Below, piece after piece: positions 1 to 12,626 of a stretch of DNA of 64,000 nucleotides. The notes below the pieces were generated by a model, which was not told the DNA's origin, searched no databases, and saw only the letters and a list, made by a program, of their open reading frames with translations. This DNA comes from Bradyrhizobium vignae. GTDB lineage: Bacteria > Pseudomonadota > Alphaproteobacteria > Rhizobiales > Xanthobacteraceae. Within the stretch, counting starts at the first letter, position 1. Every line of letters starts with the position of its first letter. The stretch lies in contig NZ_RDQF01000034.1 of the NCBI RefSeq assembly GCF_004114425.1, positions 1 through 64,000 of the forward strand, given 5' to 3'. Position numbers and translations under genes: made by a program.

Positions 1-2
1 GC

Positions 3-119
3 AAGCTGGCCATCAATACCCTGCAGGCAACGCCCGGTCCTGCCCGCATCAGCCACAAAATGCTCCAAGCCAGATGGAATAATGACTTCCTTCTCTCCGC
101 CCTCGCCCATATGCGATAG
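3..119 (+). CDS. possible 3' end of an upstream gene (partial)
   Basis: An open frame enters from the left edge and ends at a TAG, giving 38 residues ending FLLSALAHMR. Most codons end in G or C, as in the real genes here. There is too little sequence to assign a family, and it may be chance. If real, it is a gene on the same strand as glpK, ending about 110 bases before it. Confidence 0.3.
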   Translation, partial: KLAINTLQATPGPARISHKMLQARWNNDFLLSALAHMR

Positions 120-122
120 CCC

Positions 123-141
123 TACCCTCCAGGGGAGGGTA
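123..141. repeat. small perfect inverted repeat
   Basis: TACCCTCC and GGAGGGTA form an 8-bp stem with a 3-base loop just after the possible upstream stop codon. There is no T-run, so it is either a weak terminator or a short dispersed palindrome. Confidence 0.45.
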
Positions 142-232
142 AGCGAGACCTACCTTGACCTTGCCGTCCTAATCCGCTCCCTTTGGCGCGACACAACGAC
201 TCCTCTCTGGGAAAACGCCAAGGTTAACTTCC

Positions 233-1738
233 ATGTCTTTCGTCCTCGCCATCGACCAGGGCACCACCTCTTCGCGCGCGATCGTGTTTCGCGGCGATAT
301 TTCCATTGCGGCGAAGGCGCAAGCCGAGTTTCCGCAGCATTTCCCGGCCTCGGGCTGGGTCGAGCACGAGCCGGAGGACATCTGGACCTCGACCGTGATG
401 GTCTGCCGCGAGGCCATCGAGCACGCCGGCATCAGCGCGAAAGACATCGCCGCGATCGGCATCACCAACCAGCGCGAGACCACCGTGGTGTGGGATCGTG
501 CCACGGGCCAAGCCGTGCACCGAGCCATCGTCTGGCAAGACCGCCGCACCGCCGACATCTGCGCCAAGCTCAAGGCCGACGGCCATGAGCCCGTGATCTC
601 TGAGAAGACTGGCCTGATCATCGATCCCTACTTCTCCGGCACCAAGGTCGCCTGGATCCTCGACCACGTCCCCGGCGCACGGGCACGCGCCGCGCGCGGT
701 GAGCTGATGTTCGGCACCGTCGATTGCTACCTGCTCTGGCGCCTCACCGGCGGCAAGGTGCACGCCACCGACGCCACCAATGCTTCGCGCACGCTGCTGT
801 TCAACATCCATACCGGCCAGTGGGACGACGAGCTCCTCGAGATCATCGGCGTGCCGCGCTCGATGCTGCCCGAGGTGAAGGATTCCTCCGCCCGCTTCGG
901 CGAGAGCACCCCGGATTTGTTCGGCGGACCGATCGCAATTGCCGGCATTGCCGGCGACCAGCAGGCCGCAACTATCGGCCAGGCCTGTTTCCGCCCGGGC
1001 ATGATGAAATCCACTTACGGCACGGGCTGTTTTGCCTTGCTCAACACCGGCACCACGCCGGTCGCCTCCAAGAACAAGCTGCTCACCACCGTCGCCTATC
1101 AGCTCGAGGGAAAACGCACCTACGCGCTCGAAGGCTCGATCTTCGTCGCCGGCTCCGCCGTGCAATGGCTGCGCGACGGCCTCGGCATCATCAAGCACGC
1201 CGCCGAGACCGGACCTCTCGCCGATCAGTCGGACTCCATGCAGAGCGTCTATCTCGTCCCCGCATTCGTCGGCATGGGCGCGCCCTATTGGAATCCGCGC
1301 GTGCGCGGCGCGCTGTTCGGCCTCACCCGCAACACCGGCCCTGCCGAGCTCGCCCACGCCGCGCTGGAGAGTGTTTGTTACCAGACCTTCGACCTCTGGG
1401 CCGCGATGCGCGCGGACTGGCCGAGCTCGGAAACCGCCAGCGTCGTGCTGCGCGTCGACGGCGGCATGACCGCCTCCGACTGGACCATGCAGCGCCTCGC
1501 CGATCTCCTGGACGCGCCGGTCGATCGCCCCGTGATCCAGGAGACCACGGCGCTGGGCGCCGCCTACCTCGCCGGCCTCAATGCGGACGTCTATCCCGAG
1601 CCGACCAAATTCGCCGACAACTGGCGCCTCGAACACCGCTTCAAGCCGAACATGAGCGAGGCGACGCGGCAGCGGAAGCTCGCGGGATGGGCGAGGGCGG
1701 TGAAGGGCGTGCTGGCGAGCGATGAGGGGGAGGGGTAG
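233..1738 (+). CDS. glpK: glycerol kinase
   Basis: Phosphorylates glycerol to sn-glycerol 3-phosphate with ATP in the cytosol, the entry step of glycerol catabolism. The 501-aa protein has the usual length of the FGGY kinase family. Visible family features are the N-terminal phosphate-binding segment DQGTTSSRAIVF (about residues 8-19), the TDATNASRTLLF segment near residue 180, and the C-terminal adenosine-binding segment DGGMTASDWTMQ near residue 410. The ATG start puts DQGTTSS at the usual distance from the N terminus. No glpF or glpD lies beside it, so it appears to be a stand-alone gene; it is followed by a palindromic repeat. Assignment is firm. Confidence 0.97.
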   Translation: MSFVLAIDQGTTSSRAIVFRGDISIAAKAQAEFPQHFPASGWVEHEPEDIWTSTVMVCREAIEHAGISAKDIAAIGITNQRETTVVWDRATGQAVHRAIVWQDRRTADICAKLKADGHEPVISEKTGLIIDPYFSGTKVAWILDHVPGARARAARGELMFGTVDCYLLWRLTGGKVHATDATNASRTLLFNIHTGQWDDELLEIIGVPRSMLPEVKDSSARFGESTPDLFGGPIAIAGIAGDQQAATIGQACFRPGMMKSTYGTGCFALLNTGTTPVASKNKLLTTVAYQLEGKRTYALEGSIFVAGSAVQWLRDGLGIIKHAAETGPLADQSDSMQSVYLVPAFVGMGAPYWNPRVRGALFGLTRNTGPAELAHAALESVCYQTFDLWAAMRADWPSSETASVVLRVDGGMTASDWTMQRLADLLDAPVDRPVIQETTALGAAYLAGLNADVYPEPTKFADNWRLEHRFKPNMSEATRQRKLAGWARAVKGVLASDEGEG

Positions 1739-1794
1739 GCGTAGACACAGCCTCGCAGCTCGATGCCGCGAGGCGCGCGCAACTGCCTTCACGT

Positions 1795-1918
1795 CGTCAT
1801 TGCGAGGAGCTCTTGCGACGAAGCAATCCAGACTGCCTCCTCGCAAAAGATTCTGGGTTGCTTCGCGGAGCCTGTCGTCGGGCCGCGCTATGCGCGGACC
1901 CGTTGGCTCGCAATGACG
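1795..1918. repeat. 124-bp nested palindromic repeat (CGTCATTGCGAG ends)
   Basis: The element is bounded by perfect 12-bp inverted ends, CGTCATTGCGAG (1795-1806) and CTCGCAATGACG (1907-1918). Inside is a second inverted pair, GAAGCAATCCAGA (about 1820) against TCTGGGTTGCTTC (about 1851), and a GC-rich hairpin near 1880-1900. It lies wholly in the glpK to acetyltransferase gap. Elements of this form recur in Bradyrhizobium intergenic DNA (recalled from general knowledge). It could fold into a long RNA structure ending the glpK transcript. Confidence 0.8.
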
Positions 1919-1988
1919 GAGTGCGGCGCTGCTGTCTTTCCTCAAAAGATACCGCCCGCTAGCCCATTACGAAGGGAAGCAACGAACC

Positions 1989-2582
1989 ATGATCCTCCCC
2001 GACGGATATTCCGACGTGCCCGCCGGCAAGATCGCCGCCGTCGTGACCCATCTGGAGATGACCGCACCTCCCGCGCGCCGCGACGATCCGCCCGGCGCAT
2101 GGAGCTTGCGCAAGGTCGAAGCTCCGCCGCTTCCCTGGTACCGCGATCTCCACCGCCGCGTCGGCGAGGACTGGCTGTGGTTCTCGCGCGCACGCATGAC
2201 CGACATGGAGCTCGCCGCAATCATCCACGCGCCGGGCATCGAGGTCTATGCCTTGGCCGTCGACGGCCGCGATGAAGGCCTGCTCGAACTGGACTTCCGC
2301 GAGCCCGGCCAATGCGAGCTGGTCTATTTCGGCGTCACCGCCCCCTTGATCGGCACTGGCGCCGCCCGCTTCCTGATGAACCGCGCGCTGGAGCTTGCCT
2401 GGTCACGCGACCTCCGCCGCGTCTGGGTCCACACCTGCACGCTCGATCATCCCTCCGCGCTCGCGTTCTACCAACGGTCCGGCTTTCGCCCCTTCCGCCG
2501 CCAGATCGAGATCGCCGACGACCCACGCCTCGACGGCACCGCGCCGCGGACGGCGGCGAAGCATGTGCCGATCATCGAGTAG
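1989..2582 (+). CDS. GNAT family N-acetyltransferase
   Basis: A 197-aa acetyl-CoA-dependent acyltransferase of unknown substrate. The core GNAT fold sits at about residues 60-170: a beta-strand (IEVYALAVDG), then the acetyl-CoA loop region with GTGAARFLMNRALELAW, where Q/R-x-x-G-x-G/A is represented by LIGTGA, and the C-terminal LDHPSALAFYQRSGFRPF typical of motif B. The first 50 or so residues have no clear GNAT match. The ATG is preceded by GAAGGGAAG as a ribosome-binding site. It is flanked by a palindromic repeat and a long gap, so context does not suggest a substrate. Confidence 0.88.
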   Translation: MILPDGYSDVPAGKIAAVVTHLEMTAPPARRDDPPGAWSLRKVEAPPLPWYRDLHRRVGEDWLWFSRARMTDMELAAIIHAPGIEVYALAVDGRDEGLLELDFREPGQCELVYFGVTAPLIGTGAARFLMNRALELAWSRDLRRVWVHTCTLDHPSALAFYQRSGFRPFRRQIEIADDPRLDGTAPRTAAKHVPIIE

Positions 2583-2929
2583 AGCCCCGGCCGCCTCCTC
2601 CTCCGTCATTGCTGTCGATGTTCAATAATTCGCTGATTGGATCGCGGTGGTCTTGGTAGCGGCGAGCACATGCGGGTGCTGACCGCTGCGAAGCTGGTGC
2701 GAGCCAAATGGATCAAGCAGTGGACGATGTATAGGCGCAACGAGACCGCGATCGCTCCGATCAAGCGCGCGATCCAGGACGGCCTATGAGCGTGGAGCGC
2801 ATGAGGCCGTCGCCGCGTCATTGCGGCCGGCGCAATGCTCCATTTCCGATATATTTGTTGCGCCGCATCGACCTGGTCGTGGAGACTGGCCGGCCCTGCC
2901 TTGTCCAATGATCGAGAAGAGCGAGAACC
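2583..2929. other. intergenic region with no firm gene
   Basis: About 350 bases between the acetyltransferase and the glutathione S-transferase. The only coding signal is a weak 39-residue frame at 2670-2789. An AT-richer stretch near 2850-2862 (ATATATTTGTT) could belong to a promoter for the downstream transferase. Confidence 0.5.
2670..2789 (+). CDS. possible 39-aa peptide or gene remnant
   Basis: A short ATG-initiated frame coding for a basic peptide, MRVLTAAKLVRAK at its start and KRAIQDGL at its end. Lysine, arginine, tryptophan and isoleucine content is protein-like, but there is no strong ribosome-binding site and no recognised family. It may be the remnant of a longer gene. Confidence 0.2.
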   Translation: MRVLTAAKLVRAKWIKQWTMYRRNETAIAPIKRAIQDGL

Positions 2930-3559
2930 ATGTTCCTGATCGGCCAATATGATTCCCCCTTCGTCCGCCGCGTCGCGATCGCGCTGCGGCTTTACGGGCT
3001 CGCCTTCGAGCACAGACCGTGGTCGACCTTCGGCGATGCCGACAGGATCGCGCCCTACAATCCGCTGCGCCGCGTGCCGACCCTGGTGCTCGACGACGGC
3101 GAGGCGCTGATCGAAAGCATGATCATCCTCGATTATCTCGACGATCTCGTCGGACCCGAGAAGGCGATGCTGCCGCGCGGCAGCACCGATCGCCGCAAGC
3201 ATTTGCGCATCTGCGCGCTCGCCTCCGGTCTCGGCGACAAGGCGGTCAGCCTGCTCTACGAGCGCGTGCTGCGGAAGGAGCAGCTCGCGCTGTGGGTCGA
3301 GCGTTGCCAGGCGCAGATCGCGGACGTGCTTGCCGTGCTCGAAGCCGAGCGCGCCAAGGTGACGACGCCGTACTGGCTGGGGATGCGCATCGGCCATGCC
3401 GACATCGCGGTCGCCTGCGTCGTCCGCTTCACCCGCGAGGCACACCCGCAGCTGTTCGAGCCTGCGCGGTACCCGGCGCTCGCGGCACATAGCGAGCGTT
3501 GCGAGGCACTGGCCCCGTTCAAGGAGATCGTGCAGCCATTGGCGCCGCCGAAGGGATGA
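2930..3559 (+). CDS. glutathione S-transferase family protein
   Basis: A 209-aa cytosolic GST-like protein; the substrate is unknown. The N-terminal thioredoxin-fold domain (about residues 1-78) begins IGQYDSPFVRRVAIAL, with the SPFVRRV segment as the glutathione-binding active-site region, followed by NPLRRVPTLVLDDG containing the cis-proline and the ES pair (ALIESMIIL) that binds the gamma-glutamyl group. The helical C-terminal domain fills the rest. The length is normal for bacterial GSTs. The gene stands alone, convergent with metH. Confidence 0.93.
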   Translation: MFLIGQYDSPFVRRVAIALRLYGLAFEHRPWSTFGDADRIAPYNPLRRVPTLVLDDGEALIESMIILDYLDDLVGPEKAMLPRGSTDRRKHLRICALASGLGDKAVSLLYERVLRKEQLALWVERCQAQIADVLAVLEAERAKVTTPYWLGMRIGHADIAVACVVRFTREAHPQLFEPARYPALAAHSERCEALAPFKEIVQPLAPPKG

Positions 3560-3565
3560 GGCGGG

Positions 3566-3692
3566 CTCGTGTCCCGCTCTGCGGCGCAGCGTGCAACGCT
3601 GCGCCGGGACCCAGGCGGCACGCGTCGCTGGAGACGTGGGACCGCGGCTCTGCAGCGCATCGCTTCGCGCTGCGCAGCGTCCGGGGCACGAG
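3566..3692. repeat. palindromic intergenic repeat (CTCGTG ends)
   Basis: Bounded by near-perfect inverted ends, CTCGTGTCCCG (3566) and CCGGGGCACGAG (3681-3692). Inside is a perfect 10-bp hairpin, GGCGCAGCGT-GCA-ACGCTGCGCC (3583-3605), and an alternating GCAGCGCATCGC region. It starts a few bases after the glutathione S-transferase stop codon and fills much of the gap to metH. It has the look of a dispersed Bradyrhizobium palindrome. Confidence 0.7.
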
Positions 3693-3828
3693 ACCGAGAG
3701 CAGGGTGAGGGGCGCTCCCATCCGCCGGAGTGCGAAGGCCGGCACTGCAGCTGATGATGGAATATTACCCCTGTTTTGCCCGACGTCGCAACCCGTTTTC
3801 GGCAAGACCGAAATTGCGCAACCTTTTC

Positions 3829-3875
3829 AACCCCATCGCTACTGTGCATGGGGTTGTTTTCTCATTTTTTGTTTT
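3829..3875 (+). terminator. rho-independent-like terminator
   Basis: AACCCCAT (3829-3836) pairs with ATGGGGTT (3848-3855) and is followed by a T-rich run on the plus strand. It would stop plus-strand transcription before it reaches the convergent metH gene. Confidence 0.6.
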
Positions 3876-3884
3876 TAGGCGCGC

Positions 3885-7736
<3,852 letters not shown>

Positions 7737-7742
7737 TTTCTC

Positions 7743-8663
7743 TTACGCTGCCTTCTGGGCGGTCTTGGCACGGATGCCGAGCAAATGGCTGATCGCGAAC
7801 ACGAGATCGGCGCGGTTCATGGTGTAGAAGTGGAAGGTATCGACACCGTGCTTGGCGAGCTTCTGCACCTGGCCGGCGACGACGGTCGCCGCCACCAGCT
7901 TGCGGGTCTCGGCGTCGTCATCGAGGCCCTCGAACTTCGCGGCGAGCCAGTCGGGCACGGTGGTGCCGTTCCGGGTGACGAAATTGCGCGCCTGCTTGAA
8001 ATTGTGCATGGGCATGATGCCCGGCACGATCGGAATGTTGATCCCGCGCGCGCGAACGCGGTCGAGATAGCGGAAGTAAAAGTCGTTATCGAAGAACACC
8101 TGGGTGATCGCGCGCGTCGCGCCGGCGTCGACCTTGGCCTTCAGCGTGTCGATATCGGCATCGAAGTCGCGCGCCTCGGGGTGCTTCTCGGGATAGGCGG
8201 ATACCGACACCTCGATATCGCCGTGCCGCTTCTTGATTCCCGCGACGAGGTCGGCCGAGCTCTGATAGCCGTCGGGATGGCTGGAATAGGGTGTTCCGAT
8301 GCCGCCGACGGGGTCACCGCGCAAGGCCACGATGTGACGCACGCCGACCTCGTGATAGCGGTCGACGATCGCGTCGATCTCGCCGCGCGAGGCGCCGACG
8401 CAGGTCAGGTGCGCCGCCGGCAGCAGCGCGGTTTCTTTGAGGATGCGCGCAATGGTCGAATGGGTCCGCTCGCGGGTCGAGCCGCCGGCGCCGTAGGTCA
8501 CCGAGACGAATTTCGGCTCGAGCGGGGCGAGCCGCTTGATGGTCTCCCAGAGATTGCGCTCCATCTCCTCGGTCTTGGGCGGAAAGAACTCGAAGGAAAT
8601 CGCAGGCCGCTTCAGGTGCCCGTCTTGCCCATTGGCTTGGCCAGGCGTCGTCGCGTCAGTCAT
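7743..8663 (-). CDS. metF: methylenetetrahydrofolate reductase
   Basis: Reduces 5,10-methylenetetrahydrofolate to 5-methyltetrahydrofolate, the methyl donor for the adjacent metH product; a flavoprotein in the cytosol. The 306-aa length from the chosen ATG is typical. Family signatures are ISFEFFPPKT near the N terminus (the catalytic Glu region), SVTYGAGGSTRERT, and LRGDPVGG in the middle. The ATG at 8663 is preceded by GGAGTGAGT on the minus strand; a further upstream in-frame start would add 17 residues unlike the family. First gene of the metF-metH operon. Confidence 0.96.
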   Translation of the reverse strand: MTDATTPGQANGQDGHLKRPAISFEFFPPKTEEMERNLWETIKRLAPLEPKFVSVTYGAGGSTRERTHSTIARILKETALLPAAHLTCVGASRGEIDAIVDRYHEVGVRHIVALRGDPVGGIGTPYSSHPDGYQSSADLVAGIKKRHGDIEVSVSAYPEKHPEARDFDADIDTLKAKVDAGATRAITQVFFDNDFYFRYLDRVRARGINIPIVPGIMPMHNFKQARNFVTRNGTTVPDWLAAKFEGLDDDAETRKLVAATVVAGQVQKLAKHGVDTFHFYTMNRADLVFAISHLLGIRAKTAQKAA

Positions 8664-9060
8664 GGCACCACTCACTCCAGGGTCTCGCTCAGCCACAGCG
8701 GCCAGCAGCGGCATCCAGCTCGGGGAGGCCTAAGATAGGGCAAAGTCCGTTGGATCGACAGCCCATCAGGGATGGGAAGTGGCCCACTTGGGCCAGGAAT
8801 TGACGAATTATTGAACGTTGATCGATCTGAGTGGGAAGTCGGCGCAAAAAATATTTCTATTACAAATCAGTGCATTGGCTGGGGTCTGATCGACGTTAAG
8901 CGCCTCTCTCCTACGTGGGCGGCGCCAGCATTGCGTCATTGTAGCTGTCTCAATCCCACCCTTCCGCTCGGTCGGGCGTGACGAGCGCTCCGCTGGCACG
9001 CATCTGACCTGCGGAGCTGGCCCATTGCCGCTGCGCGGACGTCCATTACCTTAAGCCGCC
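8664..9060. other. divergent intergenic region upstream of metF
   Basis: About 400 bases between metF (minus) and the luciferase-like gene (plus). It holds an AT-rich patch at about 8845-8870 (AAAAAATATTTC) that could carry promoters. I could not draw a SAM, SAH or cobalamin riboswitch from the sequence, and no small gene is convincing. Confidence 0.4.
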
Positions 9061-10086
9061 ATGATCCCGCTCTCAGTCCTCGACCTCTCCGTGGTCACCA
9101 CCGGCACCAAGCCTGCCGCGGCGCTGCGCAACAGCATCGACCTGGCGCGCCACGTCGATGGGCTCGGCTATGTCCGCTACTGGCTCGCCGAGCATCACAA
9201 CCTCGCGTCCGTCGCGAGCCCCGCGCCCGATGTGATGATCGGGCAGATCGCGGCGGTGACGAAGCACATCCGGGTTGGCTCCGGCGGCGTGATGCTGCCC
9301 AACCACGCGCCGCTGGTCGTGGCCGAGCGCTTCAAGATGCTGGAGGCGCTGTTTCCCGGCCGGATCGATCTCGGTCTCGGCCGTGCGCCGGGCACCGATG
9401 GCGCCACAGCCTACGCGCTCAGGAGCCGGCTCGACCGTCGCGAGGGCGACGATTTCCTGGAGCGGCTGCACGAGCTGATCCTGTGGGAGACCCGCGAATT
9501 CCCCGCTGGGCACCCCTACAACAGCGTCGTTGCGATGCCCGACGATACCAGGCTGCCGCCGATCTGGCTGCTTGGCTCCAGCGATTATTCCTCGGAATTG
9601 GCCGCCCAGGTCGGCATGGGCTTCGCCTTTGCCCATCATTTCGCCTCCCACGACGCAATCGATGCGATGGTACATTACCGCAACCGTTTCCAGCCCTCAG
9701 CCTGGCGCGCGGCGCCGCATGCGATCCTCGCGGTTGCTGTCATCGCGGCCGATACGGACGAGGAGGCCGAAAGGCTCGCCTCTTCCTTCGACCTCAACCG
9801 CCTTCGCCGTGACCGTGGTCAATATCTGCCGCTGCCGAGCGTCGAGGAGGCGATGGCCTATCCGTATACGGACGCCGAGCGCACCTCGATCCTGCGCAAC
9901 CGCTCGCGCCTGTTCGTCGGCAGCCCCGCGACGGTGCAGAAGAAGCTGCAGCCGCTGATCTACGCGAGCAAGCCGGACGAACTGATGGTGATCACCGCAG
10001 TGTACGACCACGAGGCGCGAAAGAAATCGTATTCGCTGCTGGCGGAGGCGTTCGGGCTTGGTAGGACAAGTGGCTTAAGCGATTGA
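9061..10086 (+). CDS. LLM-class flavin-dependent oxidoreductase
   Basis: A 341-aa luciferase-like monooxygenase or oxidoreductase using reduced flavin (FMN or F420 type). Family features are the N-terminal PLSVLDLS strand, YWLAEHHN (about residue 40), which matches the flavin-site segment of the YhbW-like subgroup, GSGGVMLPNHAPLVVAE (about residues 79-95) and GRIDLGLGRAPG. C-terminal helices include the VGSPATVQKKL segment. The substrate is not evident from context; the gene is alone and followed by a palindromic repeat. The ATG gives the family N terminus directly, although the ribosome-binding site is weak. Confidence 0.92.
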   Translation: MIPLSVLDLSVVTTGTKPAAALRNSIDLARHVDGLGYVRYWLAEHHNLASVASPAPDVMIGQIAAVTKHIRVGSGGVMLPNHAPLVVAERFKMLEALFPGRIDLGLGRAPGTDGATAYALRSRLDRREGDDFLERLHELILWETREFPAGHPYNSVVAMPDDTRLPPIWLLGSSDYSSELAAQVGMGFAFAHHFASHDAIDAMVHYRNRFQPSAWRAAPHAILAVAVIAADTDEEAERLASSFDLNRLRRDRGQYLPLPSVEEAMAYPYTDAERTSILRNRSRLFVGSPATVQKKLQPLIYASKPDELMVITAVYDHEARKKSYSLLAEAFGLGRTSGLSD

Positions 10087-10087
10087 T

Positions 10088-10186
10088 CGTCATTCCGGGC
10101 GATGCGAAGCATCGAGCCCGGAATCTCGAGGTTCCCAGGTGCGCAAGTGCGCACCATAGTTCACGCTTGGCGTGCCCCGGAACGAC
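10088..10186. repeat. palindromic repeat, CATTCCGGGGC family, copy 1
   Basis: Starts CGTCATTCCGGGC and ends GCCCCGGAACGAC, an imperfect inverted pair. The interior contains GGTGCGCAAGTGCGCACCATAG, given here only by its ends: GGTGCGC and GCGCACC form a hairpin. The same interior recurs at 20548-20661. It begins one base after the oxidoreductase stop codon and ends before the pheA stop, so it sits between two convergent transcripts. Confidence 0.75.
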
Positions 10187-10190
10187 AGCT

Positions 10191-11048
10191 TCAATCCTGC
10201 GTCTCGCTGAATGTCGCCCGGAACGGATGTCCCGGATACACGCCGACGATGCGGAATTCGCGCGAGAAGAATTTCAGCTCCTCGATCGCGAAGGCGAGGC
10301 CCTTGTCATCGGGGTGGCCGTCGACGTCGGCATAAAACTGCGTGGCGAAGAAATTGCCGTCGACCATGTAGCTCTCGAGCTTGGTCATGTTGACGCCGTT
10401 GGTGGCGAACCCGCCGAGCGCCTTGTAGAGCGCCGCCGGCAAATTGCGCACGCGGAACACAAAAGTGGTGACGAGCGGGCCGGTGCCTTGGGGCGCCCAT
10501 TTCGGCTCGCGCGCCAGCACCACGAAGCGCGTGGTGTTGTGGGCCTCGTCCTCGATGTCGTCGGCAAGGATGTCGAGGCCGTAGATCTTGGCGGCCAGGC
10601 GCGAGGCGATCGCAGCGACGGTCTTGTCCTTGCGCTCGGAGATATCGCGGGCACTGCCGGCGGTGTCGGCGTGCACGATCGGCTTGATGCCGAGTTTGCG
10701 GATGATGCGCCGGCACTGGCCGAGCGCATGCACGTGGCTCTCGACGCTCTTGATGTCTTCGAGCTTGGTGCCCTTCACCGCCATCAGCTGATGCCGGACC
10801 GGCAGAAACCATTCGCCGATGATGAAAAGTCCGGAGGCCGGCAAGAGATGATGGATGTCGGCAACGCGGCCCGCGACCGAATTCTCGATCGGAATCATGC
10901 CGAGATCGGCCTCGCCCGAGGAGATCGCCGACAGCGCGTCCTCGAAGGTGGCGCAGGGCATCGGCTCGGCGTCGGGATAGGCCTCGACGATGGCGATGTG
11001 GGAATTGGCTCCGGGCTCGCCCTGGAATGCGATCTTCATCTTGCTCAT
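10191..11048 (-). CDS. pheA: prephenate dehydratase
   Basis: Converts prephenate to phenylpyruvate in phenylalanine synthesis. The 285-aa monofunctional form has a catalytic domain (about residues 4-180) with AFQGEPGANSHIA at the N terminus, IPIENSVAGRV and the catalytic NTTRFVVL motif, followed by an ACT regulatory domain (about 195-275) with the GVNMTKLES segment that normally senses phenylalanine. There is no fused chorismate mutase. It lies 21 bases downstream of kdsB in the same orientation, so the two are probably cotranscribed. Feedback inhibition by phenylalanine is inferred from the ACT domain. Confidence 0.96.
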   Translation of the reverse strand: MSKMKIAFQGEPGANSHIAIVEAYPDAEPMPCATFEDALSAISSGEADLGMIPIENSVAGRVADIHHLLPASGLFIIGEWFLPVRHQLMAVKGTKLEDIKSVESHVHALGQCRRIIRKLGIKPIVHADTAGSARDISERKDKTVAAIASRLAAKIYGLDILADDIEDEAHNTTRFVVLAREPKWAPQGTGPLVTTFVFRVRNLPAALYKALGGFATNGVNMTKLESYMVDGNFFATQFYADVDGHPDDKGLAFAIEELKFFSREFRIVGVYPGHPFRATFSETQD

Positions 11049-11069
11049 GGTCGGCCTTGTAGCAGCGGC

Positions 11070-11810
11070 TCAGGATTTGGAAAGGATGCTGCGCGCGGTT
11101 TCGAGATCGGGCGGCGTATCGACGCCCCGGGGGACGCTGTCGACGATCATGATGTCGATGCGAATGCCGGCCTCCACCGCCCGCAGCTGTTCCAGGCTCT
11201 CCTGGCGTTCCAGGGGCGAAGGCGGCAGCGACACGAACCGCTCCAGCGCGGCGCGGCGATAGGCGTAAAGGCCGATATGGTGGTATCGCGGTCCGTTGCC
11301 GTAAGGAGCTGTGGCGCGGGTGAAATAAAGTGCCCGCAACCGCTTCGGCCCGATCGGCGAACCGATAGCCTTCACCACGCTCGGGGCGAGGTCCTCCTCC
11401 TCGGTGTGGATCTGCGAGGCCAATGTGACGATGTCGACCGCGGGGTCGTCGAAGGGCGGCAGCACCTCGCGGATCGTTGCCGGCGTGATGGTCGGGAAAT
11501 CACCCTGGAGATTGATCACGATCTCGGCCTTGCCCTCAGGATCGAGCTTTTGCATGGCCTCGTGAATGCGGTCCGAGCCGGAGGGGTGGTCGGCGCGGGT
11601 CATCACGGCCTCGCCGCCATGGGCGGTCACTACCGAGGCGATCTCGTCGGTGTCGGTGGCGACCGCGACCCGGCCGATTGCCGCGGCCTCGGCACGGCGC
11701 AGCACGTGCACGATCATCGGCAGACCCGCGATATCGGCGAGCGGCTTGCCGGGCAGGCGGGTGGCGGCCATGCGGGCCGGGATCAGCACCAGGATGCGAG
11801 GATCGGTCAT
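11070..11810 (-). CDS. kdsB: 3-deoxy-manno-octulosonate cytidylyltransferase
   Basis: Activates Kdo to CMP-Kdo for lipopolysaccharide inner-core synthesis. The 246-aa length is standard. Signatures are the nucleotide-binding N terminus LVLIPARMAATRLPGKPL, VATDTDEIA, the DHPSGSDRIHEA motif and INLQGDFP. The Q-G-D aspartate is a metal ligand in the family. First gene of a kdsB-pheA pair, divergent from cycM. Confidence 0.97.
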   Translation of the reverse strand: MTDPRILVLIPARMAATRLPGKPLADIAGLPMIVHVLRRAEAAAIGRVAVATDTDEIASVVTAHGGEAVMTRADHPSGSDRIHEAMQKLDPEGKAEIVINLQGDFPTITPATIREVLPPFDDPAVDIVTLASQIHTEEEDLAPSVVKAIGSPIGPKRLRALYFTRATAPYGNGPRYHHIGLYAYRRAALERFVSLPPSPLERQESLEQLRAVEAGIRIDIMIVDSVPRGVDTPPDLETARSILSKS

Positions 11811-12045
11811 TTGGGTTCAAAGGTCCGGGGTCGAGAGCCTGGAAACCGGGCGTTTTCCGCGCCGAGAAATGGAGTGGGGACGGGCTGAAAGCCGGGTCGC
11901 TTATACGGGTTGCCAGACCCCGGGCAAACCGATATCTCAATGACAAAACTCGGGGAAACAATAAGGAACGTTTTGATTCTCCCGAGGCTCGTCCTGGCGG
12001 CCATCCGGGCCGCTGTTTCCTTCTTGCGGTGGGGCCTGGCCGGAA

Positions 12046-12600
12046 ATGGACTCTTTTGAACTCAATAAGATTCTCGGTGCCGTGCTCGGCACCTGTCTCG
12101 TTCTGCTGGTGACGAGCTTCACCGCCCAGGCGCTATTCTCCCCCAAGATGCCGGAAAAGCCGGGCTTTGAGATCGCGGTGAAGGAAGATGCCGGCCACGG
12201 CAAGGAAGGTGGTGCCGCCGCCGCAGCGTCCTCCGAGCCGATCGAAAAGCTGCTCCAGACTGCCTCCGTCGAGAAGGGCGCTGCCGCCGCCAAGAAATGC
12301 GGCGCCTGCCACACATTCGAGAAGGGTGGCCCGAATCGGGTCGGTCCGAACCTCTATGGCGTTGTCGGCGAGCCGAAGGGCGAAGGCCGCGGCTTCAACT
12401 TCTCGGCCGCCATGAAGGCCAAGGGTGGCACCTGGACCTTCGACGATCTCAACAAGTTCATTGCCAACCCGAAGGGCTTCATTCCGGGCACCGCGATGGG
12501 CTTCGCCGGCATTCCGAAGGACTCCGAGCGCGCCGACGTCATTGCCTATCTGAACTCGCTGTCGGACCATCCTCAGTCGCTGCCGACCGCGTCGAAGTAA
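12046..12600 (+). CDS. cycM: membrane-anchored cytochrome c, CycM type
   Basis: A class I c-type cytochrome held in the cytoplasmic membrane by an uncleaved N-terminal helix (about residues 9-30), with the heme domain in the periplasm. In Bradyrhizobium this protein carries electrons from the bc1 complex to the aa3 terminal oxidase (known for CycM). The 184-aa length matches. Heme attachment is CGACH at residues 85-89 and the sixth ligand is probably Met151 in PGTAMGF. A linker rich in alanine and lysine separates anchor and heme domain. It is divergent from kdsB and followed by a clear terminator. Confidence 0.95.
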   Translation: MDSFELNKILGAVLGTCLVLLVTSFTAQALFSPKMPEKPGFEIAVKEDAGHGKEGGAAAAASSEPIEKLLQTASVEKGAAAAKKCGACHTFEKGGPNRVGPNLYGVVGEPKGEGRGFNFSAAMKAKGGTWTFDDLNKFIANPKGFIPGTAMGFAGIPKDSERADVIAYLNSLSDHPQSLPTASK

Positions 12601-12626
12601 GGCCTCCAGAACTCATTCGGAATGTG

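Noticed and set aside
8772..8981. Small plus-strand frame of 69 residues upstream of the luciferase-like gene
   Set aside because: Weak codon bias, no ribosome-binding site and no family resemblance.
8664..9060. Possible SAM, SAH or cobalamin riboswitch before metF
   Set aside because: No conserved core could be laid out by eye on the minus strand; kept only as an unexplained gap.
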